A stretch of DNA of 64,000 nt from assembly GCA_964304625.1 (NCBI GenBank), contig OZ199838.1, positions 620,001 to 684,000 of the forward strand, given 5' to 3'. This document shows, one piece after another, positions 12,760-25,363 of this stretch (position 1 is the stretch's first letter; each line of letters begins with the position of its first letter). The notes under the pieces were generated by a model. The model was given only the letters and a program-made list of their open reading frames with translations, had not been told where the DNA came from and did not search any database. The position numbers and the translations under genes are program-made. The stretch comes from Kudoa neothunni. Its lineage: Eukaryota; Cnidaria.

Positions 12760-14260
12760 AAGAATTTTTTATCATATGGTGCTGCCATCATTATTTTGCT
12801 GGAACGGCTCATCAACTATTTATAATGTCGTACAAGACAATAGAGTCACGTCCTCCGTAACATAGGCGATCGTCTTCGCCACATACTTTGGCGTTGGTAT
12901 TATGGCAGTCATATGCCAATGATTGATTGATATGAGTTTGATTCAGAGGAGTTGGATTGGAAAAACAAAAACCTATTCATTCATTCATTCAATCATTCAT
13001 TTAATCATGCTAGTTGGGTTTTCATATTATTAATAAATACATTGACTTAATTAATGTGATGAGGGGTTCACACACATTTTTAAACGAACGTTGTGAAGAT
13101 ATATAAATATAAGCGCAAAAGCCCCACACACTAAAGACTAAAGCTTTCAGTAGGTGTACGACAAAGTCAATTATAATTATTTTATCGTTCGTTTGACGAA
13201 AATATTGATCGAAATAAACAACAATAACTCAATCATCTTCATTTTATTCTTTATTGGTATTTATTTTCATTTAGAAATCATAAGTTTTTATGACTCATGT
13301 GGCGTATTAATCACTCTAACGCATCTAAATATTTGTTGACAATGTTGCATTTAATAATAATGTAATAACATCATTTTATGTTTGTTTAGAAAATATTTTA
13401 AATTTGTTATCTTTAATCAAACAATAAATCCTCGTTTACGACGAGTCCCCACCTACGCACGAACTACTGTTGTAGAACATGTTAACTTAGTTTAAAATGT
13501 AAGGAGGAGAAAAGTTGAAGCTACAATTGTATTCAAATAATATAAATCAAAGTTATCTACGCATATCACTGAACATTATAGTGAATCACATGATATAGTA
13601 ATCCCATTATCATCAGCTCTATCTGTTTACTAAAGTTTACACTACAAATTTACCACTTTATAAGAAAGCAGACAAAACCATTGTATTTTTTAGTTTATTT
13701 TGTAGTTTTTAAAGTACAAAAATAATCTCAAATACTAATGAAAGTCTCTTTATGAGGAGAAGATTAGTGCACACGGACACTACAACTTAATATACATATA
13801 ACAACTCACATTATTGATAAAACTTGTATTATTTTTGTTTTAATAGTTAATAATTTTTAATTTTTAAAAGATTAAACTATAGTCCAGTCACGAATAACAT
13901 AATAATTTCATTTTTCCTATTTAAGATACCGTACAACGTTTATATAACAAATAACTAAAGTGATCATCAAGGCACCCCTCCATGACAACGAATCAAAATA
14001 CTTGATTATTTAATATTTTTCTTATATATAAATGTAATCATATGATTTTTTCATCGATTCTTTCTCTGTAACTACGAAAAACACAACAAAATAGTCAAAA
14101 TTAACTAAAATTAAAAAATTTTTTCATTCATTTGATACATTCTATTTGAAAATAATATTATATATCTTTTTAAATAATTAATGAAGCATAAATCTACTTT
14201 TTGTTAAAAGTACGAACGTGTGTGTCGTCAATGTCAATACGAAAAACTGGTATCCCACTT
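12760..14260. other. Non-coding interval
   Basis: It holds an ATTC-type simple repeat at 12975-13005 and otherwise AT-rich sequence. The open frame at 13154-13339 is hydrophobic low-complexity and has no codon signal; I do not call it a gene. Confidence 0.5.
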
Positions 14261-14269
14261 TATATAAAC

Positions 14270-15216
14270 CAGAGGTGGCCAAACCATGGTTCTTTGAACG
14301 TTATGATATGGTTATTGAAAATTTTTGTATAGTTTTATTTTTTTTCATTCACCAGAACGTTTATTCACAAAACTACAAAGTTTTAATTACTTCATCAAGT
14401 GAAGAAATGAACTCTTTAATCGTAAACCAGATAGTATTTTTGATTAGAAAACATAGGTAAAAATTATAGTTACTACTAGATTCGTTAGGAAATACAATTA
14501 GAACTATTTTTTATGAACTCCAAAAGTGATAGACGTCGAACGAATTTTACAAATACGTTCAAGAAAATAAATATTCCGAATTAAAAGAAATTTCCCTCAA
14601 AATTGTTATTATCTTTGGAACATCTTATTTTTATGAGTCTATTCAACAATGAAATTTGTGAAATGGAAGCATCGCGGATTCCTCCACGAGAAACAAACAC
14701 CTGACGGAACTAATTCGTACAGCGTTAACATCCTACGAATCAGATTACTGGCAGCTCACTGATAATACGAAAACATAAAGAACTTGTAACATTAGAAACA
14801 ATTTCTAAAAAAAAATTTTCAAAGTATTAAATCCTTATGTTATTACTTTATTTGTAAATATCTAATTTTATTTTTTGTCAGACTACCATATATGATTAAA
14901 TATGAAAAATATTTCATTAATTTTGCGATCTTTTTGAATGAGAACAACTTTCTTTGATTATTAACTATTAATTTACTTTTTAGCAAGAACCATCATAAAT
15001 TATACCCGTACAAATTATATGAAGTTTTCCAGTGATGTATTGAATAAGAAAAAAATATAAACCCTTATTTATAATTCTACAACATCTTAATATTTTCCAA
15101 AAATTTAAATTTCAACTAAGGAAGGGGTACATTAATAATTTTTATGTCTTGTGGCTTTTGAAAATTTTGGCAACCTTAAAGTTAGCTCCCGATCTGGGCA
15201 TGCCTGACCACCTCTG
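14270..15216 (+). mobile_element. hAT-family element, shortened
   Basis: The ends are inverted: CAGAGGTGGCCAAACC on the left, and the complement of CAGAGGTGGTCAGGCATG on the right. The flanking 8 bp are atataaac and atatatac, a one-mismatch 8-bp target duplication as expected for hAT. Near 14640-14760 the + strand encodes a scrambled hAT C-terminal dimerisation region (pieces MKFVKWKHRGFL-like and LTELIRTALTSYESDYW). Only the end of a transposase remains, so the copy is non-autonomous. Confidence 0.75.
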
Positions 15217-15223
15217 ATATATA

Positions 15224-16887
15224 CAGTAGTGCAGGTTGTTGCGTAGCAGGGCTATTACTCACTTTGTGATATTATAACAATGCTTCCTAATAAAAACATA
15301 CAATTTTTTTATAATAATAAATACGTAAAAATGTTTAAAGAAGAAAAATTAAAAGTCAGACAAAATTTGGCTGCATGCTTATTACACATTTCATGGATTT
15401 TTCGTACTAAAAATCTCCCAATTAAAGCCAACGAAGTGGTTAGTATGCAGTTAAAAAAACAGAGAAAGTATCGATAGTTAGTTAGATGATAAAATGAAAA
15501 TAACAAACGATTATTATTTCAATAAAATTCAATGGCTCCGAAGCTAAAACTCTTGAGAAATTATAATCAAAATCGACATCTTACTTAATCAGCGAACTAT
15601 TAAAAAAGATAATTTCAACATTTTAGATTATAAGCTTAATAATATCACATAATTTCAAACTCTCTCAGTACGATATAATTAAGAGGGCCTATGATTATTC
15701 ATATGAAATTAAAAAAAAGCGATTATTAAGGTTGGTAACTGTTGGTTTCAAGCATTTTCTTCAAAAGTTGTGTTTAAAATAATAAATTCATAAGTGAATT
15801 TAAGAATGTTGCCTCAGAGATAGCTTCCTCTTGGAATGATCAACTGTTAAAAGTGAAAAAAAAATTATGATCAAAAAGATAATTTTAATTTGAAAAGACC
15901 CTAATTAATAATTTGCAATCGTGAAAAACCTTCGTATTTCTATAAAACAAAAGAACTCCCTATAAGACTAAAATTAAGACTTTGTTTTTTTCAAAATATC
16001 TGATGATATAAAAGCGTGAACTTTCTCAATGTAAGAGAACAGTCATATTACTTATTTAAAATTTCCCAGCTCATCAAATGCTCAATTTTTCAAACATTCA
16101 ACTCCGTTTCCTCCAAAAGAAACAGCCGCCTGTATATTTGCAATAATTTTACCAAGGAAATATTAACAGGTTTTAATATGTTTACAAAAATTATTCTACA
16201 AATTATTTGATAATTAAAGTTACTATTAACTCCACTAGTGTTTTTGATAACAATTTTAGTAACGATCCTTCAGATATACTTAAAGATATGTAAATGATGA
16301 AAAAAGTGTGGAAATTAGTGAGTAAAAAAATAATCACAAACTGGTTTAAAAAATTATTCTTTTTAACAATTGTGGATCACTATCCTTTCGATAGGATGTA
16401 AATCCCGGAAAATCAATCTGAAGGTTGCCTTAATATAGAAAAGTTACTTTATTTAAAGGTCCAGAAGATAAATATGTTAACTCAAACAATAATGAAGTAG
16501 ACGCGATTATTAATCGTTTACTGATGAAAAGTTTGAAAAAACTGACAATATTTCTTCCATTAAAAATGTCACTGAGCATTTAAATAAATTAATAAAAAAT
16601 ATTTTCGCTATTGACCTATTTATAATAGAAAATACAACCGAATTAAAGTTCGCCGTCCGTAAAATAAGACATGGTTCGTAGAGGAACGATAGAATAACTG
16701 ACTTTTAAGAAAATCTATATATTCTCGATTTGTTATTTTTTGTGTTTAATATTCAACTTTTTCTAAATATCCATGATTTATCATTATTACTAGAGAGCAA
16801 ATGTAATCGTTACATACAAAACACGTCAGCGCGTTACTAAGATATATCTGGTAGAATGCGCACACGAGCATGGATACTGCACTACTG
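15224..16887 (+). mobile_element. hAT-like element with CAGTAGTGCAG ends
   Basis: Left end CAGTAGTGCAGG at 15224 and right end CTGCACTACTG finishing at 16887 are inverted repeats. The outer 8 bp (gatatata and tatatata) fit a hAT target duplication. Inside, three stretches look protein-like on the + strand: 15280-15477 (MLPNKNIQFFYNNKYVKMF...), 16016-16210 and roughly 16525-16690 (ISSIKNVTEHLNKLIKNIF). None carries a motif I recognise, so assignment rests on ends and duplication. It begins 8 bp after the previous hAT element ends. Confidence 0.6.
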
Positions 16888-16901
16888 TATATATATACAA
16901 T

Positions 16902-17085
16902 CGAACCTCGATTATCCGGGAACCGTGCTATTCGGAAGATATTTTAAATTTTATTTAAATTACGTGTCTTTAAGTGTTCAATTATTCTGAAACCGGATCA
17001 ACTATTTAATCATAATTTCGGATAAAAGTAACATCCCTCATTGTACGACATATAAATGCGGTCGAACTCAATCGAATAACTGTAT
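16902..17085. mobile_element. Possible pogo/Tigger-type short element
   Basis: The left edge reads CAATCGAACCTCGATTATCC, typical of pogo/Tigger inverted ends, and near 17058 GTCGAACTCAATCGAATAAC echoes it in the other orientation. There is no coding sequence. The boundaries are not certain. Confidence 0.35.
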
Positions 17086-17089
17086 CCAT

Positions 17090-18330
17090 ATTAATTCAAG
17101 GAATATATACTTGTAGACATAACTCTTAAATAAATAAATAAATAAATAACTTACAAAATATAATCATAACTTTAGATACTTCATTTCAGGATTTTTCATT
17201 GAAAGTCGAACTCTTTGAGCATAAAAATAATATTGATACAATAATTCTAGGGCAGAATAAATATAAGTATGAAATACTTATAAAATCAATACCAATCAAT
17301 TTAGATATAAAAAATTAATCATACTAATTTCTTTAGTCATACGGAGAGTTATTATATTTTCTAATTAACTGTAAATTATAAAGATTTTTTAGATTAATAA
17401 TTCAGACGTCGAGATGAAGTTAATTAAACGCTTTCCTCAATCTCTGCGGATGCTATCTCCATATTTAAACACTGATTCTACGAATTTTTCGAATTAAACT
17501 CAGAAAAGACCTTCTCACAAGAATGATCTATATTTTGGAAGATAATGAATCATAATTTTATTCATCTTAAATTTATGGGCTAAAATGATGAAATCGGATA
17601 TTGTCTCTTATTGTTGTAAAATCTACGTCCTACTATTAAAGCTGTGCTTATTTTTAAGCTACTTCCAAAAGTTAACCTCAAGTACCAGTAAGGTTCAACT
17701 TTTCGATAACCTACTGAAGATTAACTGAACAATTATCCACAATAATTTTTTTAAATTTTTCGTTAAATAAAAAAGAACTGTCCGCATGATTGAATTTCTC
17801 ATCTAGAATAATATATCTTATTGATTACTTTAAATAAGCTCACTTTTGTAATGTTTAATCTAAAAAAATGCTGCTATAAACCTTTTCTCTAATCCATTAC
17901 AAGTCTAATCTTAGTGATCGACCAAAATTAGATGATTCTTATGATATCGCATATTTTGAGTAACAAAGATTAATTACTCTACCCTGAGTGTGAATGTTCG
18001 AAAATGGATATAAGACAAAGTAAAATAGTTAAATGACTGTATTAGATATTTGATAAAGCTGAATTTGTTGTGAAAAACATAAAATCTTTTATTCGTTTAA
18101 ATATTATAAGGAATCAAAAAATAATGGTGTGAACCCATCAAAAAAACTGATTATTTCTGAAATAATGCAATGAAATACCGTATTTATTAATTCCAAAGCG
18201 TTTGATTCTGTGATTGTTTGAATTGCCGGCACACCCGACATATTATATCGTACATACGGGAATAGGTGCGTTTGCACAGAATGCCTGTGCAATCACGAAT
18301 AAGGAGTGGTTGAGTCATGTGTCGTCGAAC
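17090..18330. other. Mostly non-coding interval
   Basis: One stretch, 17190-17318 (+), follows a CATTTCAG acceptor-like site and reads SLKVELFEHKNNIDTIILGQ... to a stop; it could be a lone exon but has no partner that I can find. On the minus strand, 18292-18104 is open (contains ITESNALELINTVF) and might be a further 3' exon of the VWA gene, but no frame-compatible junction was found. Confidence 0.35.
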
Positions 18331-18337
18331 ATGTTTA

Positions 18338-19416
18338 CTAAAGCAAACCAAGCTTTTTGAAAATCACTGGACAGCCTAAGAGCAGACGACATGTTAGAAC
18401 TAATCGCAAGAGGTTGAAAATCTTACTAAAATGGTCAAAAATGTCGCCATCACCAACAAATAAATTCTGGTCGTTTACATCGATTGGGTTCAAACGTTGA
18501 AGTAGTGAGCTTCTACGTGAATTGGTTTTATTTATATTACCATCTGGAGAGTAGAGCGATTCACTTTTAAAGATGGCCGAATCTAGTGATGCGCAGAAAA
18601 ATGAATAAGATACAGATTCTATGATAAACAGCAGATACATGAACTAAAATTATTTTGGCACGACAAAGAGAATATCTCTGGCAGTACAGTCAACACAAGA
18701 TCCATACTTTTAAGAGGGTAGTAGTTCGTTTCAGACAGCCAATTGACTTTTAATGGTTTTTGAGTACGTCCCTCGTCCCCATCTTTTGTTTCAACAATAT
18801 AGAAATTTATTCTATTTGTAAAGATCCATTCGCTGCATTTATGACATTGATTGATAAACTTTCCAAATTCTCTACTTCCAATCATATAAATTAAGGATTT
18901 AGTGGCATTTGGATTTGTTTCATTATTGGAAAACATTTGTTTGGCGAGGATTTCTAAAGCATTTGGATGTTGTTGCTGGATGCCAGAAGTTTTGTTAACT
19001 ACAGGATTTCATACTCAAATTGCAATCTCCTAAATTTTACACGTAAAGTTGGAATTATATTCCTTCATTTTGGTGATCATTTTGGGTATATCAGTTGATG
19101 ATGGATCGCTAAATTTTACAATCACTCGTGGGTTGTGACCAATAATCGCGATTGAAGTTCTATTTCCTTGAGGTTTGGGATCAATGTGGTGACATATTTT
19201 TACAAGCAAATTATCCGGAGACAACAAATCATCGGCGATATTTTCATCAATAATGAGTCCAACATCCATGAGACATTGATCATTGGCGGTGAAGTTGTTA
19301 GTTTCATCTTTAATCATCGCACCATTCAAACCTTTTCCATTGATTTGGCCTAATTCATCTCCAGTCCTATTGGTCAAAGTTTGTTCACAGCGTGTAATTC
19401 TTATATATAAAATCAT
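18338..19416 (-). CDS. VWA-domain protein with a degenerate metal site
   Basis: Exons, minus strand: 19416-19041, 18998-18639, 18582-18427 and 18375-18338, giving about 309 aa; introns are 42, 56 and 51 bp. Residues from about 45 to 220 read as a von Willebrand factor A fold: a first strand MDVGLIIDENIAD, then TSIAIIGHNPRVIVKF, a KMITKMKEY helix, a PNALEILAKQMF helix, the strand KSLIYMIGSREF and a final MDLVLTVLPEIF. The metal-binding DxSxS is replaced by DENIA, and the later Asp of the TDG strand by Gly-Ser, so divalent-metal ligand binding is probably lost. The C-terminal 70 residues are not recognised; the last 51-bp intron is a choice, since the frame is also open through it. The first ATG follows a CAACTTAG acceptor-like site by 4 nt, so either a 5' exon is missing or the transcript is trans-spliced. 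Nup54 ends 264 bp upstream on the same strand. Confidence 0.6.
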
Positions 19417-19679
19417 ATAACTAAGTTGGTCTTTAAAAATAATGGTCCCTCAAATACCCGCAGTAAAAAATTATACGCAACGGTAGCCATTGAAATATTG
19501 TAAAAAAGACTAACTTTTGAAATAGCACACCGATATTCATTACATTCGTCGTGAATAAACAACAAAATTTTAACACCAGCCCCTCTTATTTAAATATCGT
19601 AACTAAATCAATAGCAAGTTCAATAAAGACATATTGATTTCAAAACAACACAGACAACGTAGAATTAACATGGAAATTG

Positions 19680-22600
19680 CTAGGATAATTGATGACGTTG
19701 AAGAATAGCAGATATTTGGTTGAGAGTTTTCATATTCTGTTTGGTGTCTTGAACTAATTTGGTAAGTACAGTGTTATAGTTGGTTAGATGCTATTCAAAT
19801 GCAATTAACCCCCAAAAATTCCAACTGAAATGTTCTACCTTAAACAACAATTCTATAGTAATAGGGTCACAATTTTCAAGAGAATCGCTCGAGGAGGTAA
19901 TTGCAGTTGTATCCATGGTGCTGCTATCACTTTCTATATTGGTAGTTTTAACGGATTGTTGTGCTAGTTTCATCTTCTCATGAACTCGTTGAAAACGTTT
20001 CTAATGTGAAATCATAATCAACAGTTATTATAAGTCGAAATCAACTTTAAGTTCCTGAAGGTCAACGATTTTAGTGCACATATTTTTAAGAATTATTCTA
20101 AAAACAATATACCATTAAAATTGTGAATCATTTAGATACTTGAATTTTTCTTCATATTCAATCAATGGTGCGCCTGATCGGTTGATTCTTTCACGTAAAC
20201 AATACAGCTACAACATCAGCCAAATTTAGCAGATTCAATCAACACACAAAATACTCTTAAAACTCTACACAGCAAACCAGAAATAACACTGGAAAAGCCA
20301 GCCAGTTTATTGTTCAAACTGAAATAGTTGGATTTATTGTCGTTGAACTGGATTGAAACGTTCTAAATTGTCGATTTCCATTACAAATAACTACAACATC
20401 CTATAGCAACTACTTTTATATTATCCATTAGTTCTTGAGCTTGATTTCTCAGTGCATGAACCCTTTCTGCTACTCCCTGAAAACCAAGCAACACATATGG
20501 AATGTACAAAGACGTGTTTGGATTGTTATCAAACGATTTGTTCCATAAATCAGGATTGATTCCTTAAATAAAAGTATATTAAGATTTCTACAAAAGTTTG
20601 TTTGAGAGCGGATTAATGAATTATTAAACATTTTTTGATATTATATCACGGCGAAAGATACAATTTATCTGATTGATGAGCAGTCGCGATGTTTATTTTA
20701 TTTATTTTTTTCTTAAACAATTCTTTTTTTCTTAATTTAATCAGTTAAATCATATGTGCGCAATTTATCGAAAAACATTTCCAATTATGTATATATATAT
20801 TGATATTGATGGTTAATAAAATTCAAATGGACTTTGACAATGTGGTAATAATTTTAATACAAAAAAATAAAAAATGATTTAGATTCGGCCGTTTTTAATG
20901 TTTATAAAAATTCATCAAATTTAACATATATTTTTTTTCTTTTTTAATTATGTCAATATCTGTGGAAGAAAAGCCGAAAGGGCGGATTTTTATCAAAGAA
21001 TATAAATGTAATAATTTTAAATTAATAAATTAAATATAATTCTTACTTGGTTTTACTATTTACTAGTAACGTGGGTTGGAAGCTCCAAAATTAAAGTCAA
21101 AAATTTCTAACTATAAGAATAAACATATAATTAAATTATTGACTATTATGAAAAAAATCCATTCTGCCAAGGCTTATGATAGAACTGTTGTAAACAATTC
21201 TATCATCCAACAAACACAGCTGAATCATTCCACATGCATTTTTACCCGCGATTAGAGCAAACATATTGAGAATTTGATAATTCATTAAAGGCACTAGGGC
21301 AATGGCTATTGACACGGAAGTTTTTAATCCAAAATAACAACTACACATTCGAATTCTTCATTCTTAATCCCATTAACTTTTACTTATATTTGATCCATAA
21401 AGTTTATTTTTTAGTATCTGTTGTATTTAAACACAGTCAAAACAATACCTACCTGGATATTATAGATATGATAGATATTTAATCCATGTCAATAGTCACT
21501 TCCTTTATTAAATTCCTAATAGAAATGCACAGTCTAGTTGAACGTAAAATCAGTAACATTATATGTGACCAAAGTTTTTCCAAAAATTCAAATATCCAGT
21601 AAATTAGAAAAAATAAAATCAATAATGGAACCAATACAATTCAACATATTTTTTCAATATATATTGATATTTTTCACAATAAATTTAATTTTTAAGTAGC
21701 AAAATGAAATAAAAAATACCATTTGTAATAATCTTTTTTGAATTAGAATGATTATTATATATTTGCGCAAGCTCTTCATTTTTAACAATAAGATATTTTC
21801 GATTGTTATATCATATTTATTAAAATATATGACCTCTACTCGCCAAGCAACGACTTTCTCGTTAATTAATCACATTGTTTTAAATATAAAAACTTTTTAA
21901 TTTTACCATCAAAGTTAACCTAAATACTACGATTTACCAATATTTTTTGTATTCTATATAACAAATAATGAATATATAAACAGATTAACGAAATTATAAT
22001 TTTTAAGAATGTTAGTAAGAAATATCACACAAAGTTTCGCGAAGATTGCAGTAGAATATTTATACATATATATTTGAATAAAATTAAAAAAAAAATATAC
22101 AACGTTAATACCAACAAAACGTAAATTGCATATATCACGACAAAACAATTTTATTTAAAAATACAGACTGGATTAAGAAATATACCATCAAAAACTTATA
22201 TTTATATGATTAGATAAGTGATTAAATTGATTAGTTCAAATGCACAAGCCTAACTAATTTATTTAAAATATATCGAGGGGATGTAATTGTTGATCACGTG
22301 TAATAAGTGATGATATACGGCACAACAAAAAATAATACCATAAGGAGGATATTTCCGATAAAAATCTTCAAGTTCCGGCGCAAAGTCAGATTTTATGTCG
22401 ACTGAAACAATACCTTCTCTTATCAATAATTCCTATTATGAATAATAATAATATAAAATTATCATTTAATGAAATCTCATGTTGAATAAAATAAATTATT
22501 TTAAATAATATCTATTATGTAATTATATTAATTTTATTATTATATTATAATAAAATTAACTTGACTATTATTTGTGAACAATGAGAAAATCTCTGAACAA

Positions 22601-24233
22601 TTAAGTAGAACAAAAGATGCATTTATTTTAAAAATTAATTGCATCTTTTGTTAAAATAAAGAAGGAATTTCCCAACACATTGTGAATTATGATATAACAA
22701 CCAAAATCTAATTACTCGATTCACATCTTCATTCAATATTTCCAACAATTTTAACGCACCAATAGCATTCGGATTTCCAGTGTTATCTTTGTAGTTGACA
22801 CAAAAGACCATTCTTGTGCTATTGATAGCGGATTAGTGAACAACAAAATAAAATATATGGGATACAGTTGTTCTTCAATTTTAACAGTTTCATGTACGTC
22901 AATAGTGAGTGCTAAAGTTGGTTCAGTTTTTGATGCGACCAACCGCAAAATAAACGCCAAAAAGTTATCTCCAGCATTTTGAATGGCTTGGAGTGGATGG
23001 GCAATATCCATCGTTAGAACTCCATCGGAATCTTTATTTTTGAAACGAGGTAGATAGGTAATCATCTAATCCGTAGAACAATAACAGCTTAACATTTTTT
23101 GTTCTACTAATTGAACATACTTTGAATTTACAAAAGGGATTCTTCTCGTTAATACTAACCGCACTGTAACCTCGTCCAACCAAACCGAACGAACACCCGT
23201 ATTGACAACACAACAAATTCAGTTTCCTAATAACTTCATCTCTTTCATCTCCAAAAAACTGGGGATTTTTTATTGCAATTTTCAACAACTCAACAGGATC
23301 AACTGTCACAATACTGGATTAAAATTGAATAATATATAGAAATACCTTCTTTGAATTGTGACAATTGCTTTGAGTTTATATTTCCTACTAACGTGGTGGC
23401 GGGCTGTTGTTGATTTAACTGGTTCGACTGTGAAATCCCAAAAGTGTCATATAATGGTTTATATGATGTCATATTATTATAATTTGTACCAAGCCCCACT
23501 ACCATACATAGTTATAAATAACACACATCAAATATTCCAGTAAGAGACTATTCTCACAGAAAAAATAAACAATCGGATTAATTTTAACTATCGCTAGCTC
23601 TACTGGTGTTGATATTTGATATTGGTAACAACCAATAATATAAAACGTAAAAATAAAGAGCTATTTAATCATAACTGCCAAAGTGTGTGTATTATGTATT
23701 TAGGTGGGGAAATTCAGGGATTTCCTAATAAAAATAGTGTTTGTGCTTGCGCGTAATTAATTTAGGATTAAATTCGAATTAAATCCGTTTGTGATATAGC
23801 CTCTGTAAAGTCCACTGTCGTGATTTAATAGGATTAGGCACTCATATTTCCAGCACCTTGCACATTCGAATTATTGAACAGTATATTGCTATTCATAGCA
23901 CCTAGATTCTGCTGTGGGTTGACTAACGAAACTCTAATCACATTCTATGTAAATTTTTGGGATTACCTGATGATAAACCGCCCGTATTTTGACTTTGAAA
24001 CTCTAAAGATTATTGTCATTTTGTTGAGATTTAAATAAAAAATATTTACGCGCGGCATTCAAAGGAAACATGCTTGTTGAAGATCCCAGAGTGGGGTTTA
24101 ATTGATTGGACGCCTGATTCGACATCAAACCTCCCCCTCCTATTATATTTGTGTTACCAAGAGTGGTTTGACCTTGATTTTGAATATTTAAAAAATTTGA
24201 TCCCACAGTATTGTTGCCATAGTTACCAAACAT
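19680..24233 (-). CDS. NUP54: Nucleoporin Nup54 (14 exons)
   Basis: Exons on the minus strand: 24233-24050, 24002-23967, 23922-23842, 23498-23346, 23302-23121, 23065-22866, 22818-22716, 22432-22339, 20562-20414, 20362-20255, 20207-20140, 20097-20046, 20000-19839 and 19790-19680. They sum to 1683 nt, an intact 560-aa frame, near the roughly 507 aa of vertebrate Nup54. Exons 1-4 are a Gly/Asn/Gln-rich, FG-poor N-terminus. Exon 5 has FFGDERDEVIRKLN and the following NPFCKFK, diagnostic of Nup54. Exons 6-9 are the central alpha/beta region (NKDSDGVLTMDI, GINPDLWNKSF), exons 9-14 the coiled coil that pairs with Nup62 and Nup58 in the central channel of the nuclear pore. Most introns are 42-55 bp; three are longer (343, 283 and 1776 bp). 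The start ATG follows TTTCGTAG directly, which looks like a splice or trans-splice acceptor, so a further 5' exon cannot be excluded. Confidence 0.93.
21287..21503 (-). mobile_element. MITE inside the largest Nup54 intron
   Basis: A 217-bp element with inverted ends: AGGCACT...GGCTATTGACACGG on the left and AATAGTCACTTCC on the right. The flanks ttcattaa and tttattaa fit an 8-bp duplication (hAT-type). A second copy in the opposite orientation is at 35100-35336; they share both ends and internal blocks such as AGTTTATTTTTTAG. The open frame 21348-21136 overlaps this element and is not a gene. Confidence 0.72.
22609..22652. repeat. Perfect 13-bp hairpin in a Nup54 intron
   Basis: AACAAAAGATGCA at 22609-22621 is exactly inverted at 22640-22652, with an 18-nt loop. 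It lies in the 283-bp intron between exons 7 and 8. Confidence 0.8.
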
Positions 24234-24239
24234 CTACGA

Positions 24240-25360
24240 AACAAAAAATCTATAATACACACTCAATTTACATGCAATACCTTGGATATTTTGGTGAACA
24301 AACTTCTAAAAACAGTTTACGCTTATTTCTTTCAAAATAAATTGAGTTTCGTAAGATGCAACAACCGACGCTCAACTCAATAGAGATTTATTAGAATTTT
24401 CTATCTGCGTGCGCATTTGATGTAGCCGTATATTTAGATTTTGCTGTGATTGTTGATTTATCATTTGATAACACAATTACACCATTTTTTAAATAGTAAT
24501 TGGAATGATTGAATTTTTAGTTGAAATAATAATTTTAATTTTACTAAATAAGGGATATTTGAAATTCGGAAAGTCACGTATTATAGATTATAGATTGTTG
24601 GAGATATTTTAGAAAATAAAAATTGGCTAATGCTATGGATCAGTACACATTAGGTGTCTGGTCATAAGGACTAAAATGGGTATTGGATTTGGGCTGCGCA
24701 AGGGGCATGACGCATGTGAACAAAACAATACAAAATTTTAAAGCGTACTCTTGCAATTTAATCTCTCTTATTTATCACTTTTCTGTATTTATTTTAAAAA
24801 TAAATTTTCTTATAACAATGATGAATATATTAAATGAGATTAATCTTGTCGATACTTGATTTTAATTTGTAGAAACAAACTATTCGGACAATGTGATGAT
24901 AATACTAATAATTTCTGTCAATTAGAATTAAAAAAAATAATAAATCCAATTTTATTACAATAACAATTATTTTTAAATTTTATCATAAACTTTGGACGAT
25001 TTTAAAAACACGCGGAATATTTTTTTATTAAATTATTATATCTTAGGAAATGCTTCTTAATAAATAAATTATTTTCTGTACTCAAGATAAATATTATATA
25101 TATTGATGTGCAGAAATTTCATAATACCAATTAATATACTAAATAAAATATAACTAAATGTTTGGATCATACTTATTAGTTGGATTTTGCTTTGAAAAAG
25201 TTATCAATATTTTATTGGTAATCTCTGACTTTCTTGAATCCTAAAGCATTGTTTCTAGATCTATGACCGTAGATAACATTTGATAATTTTGTTTTCTGAA
25301 AAATTGGTATATTTTGCTCCAATAAATTAGAACATCATTCATAGAAATAGTAAATTTTTT
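24240..25360. other. 5' flank of Nup54 and decayed pogo body
   Basis: The minus strand at 24465-24365 reads MINQQSQQNLNIRLHQMRTQ then a stop; a Gln-rich piece that could be an upstream Nup54 exon, but no matching junction was found. The rest is AT-rich and probably the eroded body of the pogo element that begins at 25573. Confidence 0.35.
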
Positions 25361-25363
25361 AAA

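Noticed and set aside
13154-13339. 61-codon hydrophobic frame
   Set aside because: Asn/Ile/Phe low-complexity with no start context or homology.
19168-19353. + strand frame opposite the VWA gene
   Set aside because: Shadow of the VWA exon; the minus frame carries the domain.
19422-19490. Upstream exon starting MATVAYNFLLR for the VWA gene
   Set aside because: The donor phase does not match the downstream frame; joining it would create a stop.
21136-21348. 70-codon minus-strand frame inside Nup54 intron
   Set aside because: It overlaps the MITE and its end; no codon or family signal.
22814-22841. A 23-28 bp intron in Nup54 exon 6-7
   Set aside because: Alignment to the Nup54 family fits the 47-bp intron 22819-22865 better, which removes a non-conserved YPIYFIL insert.
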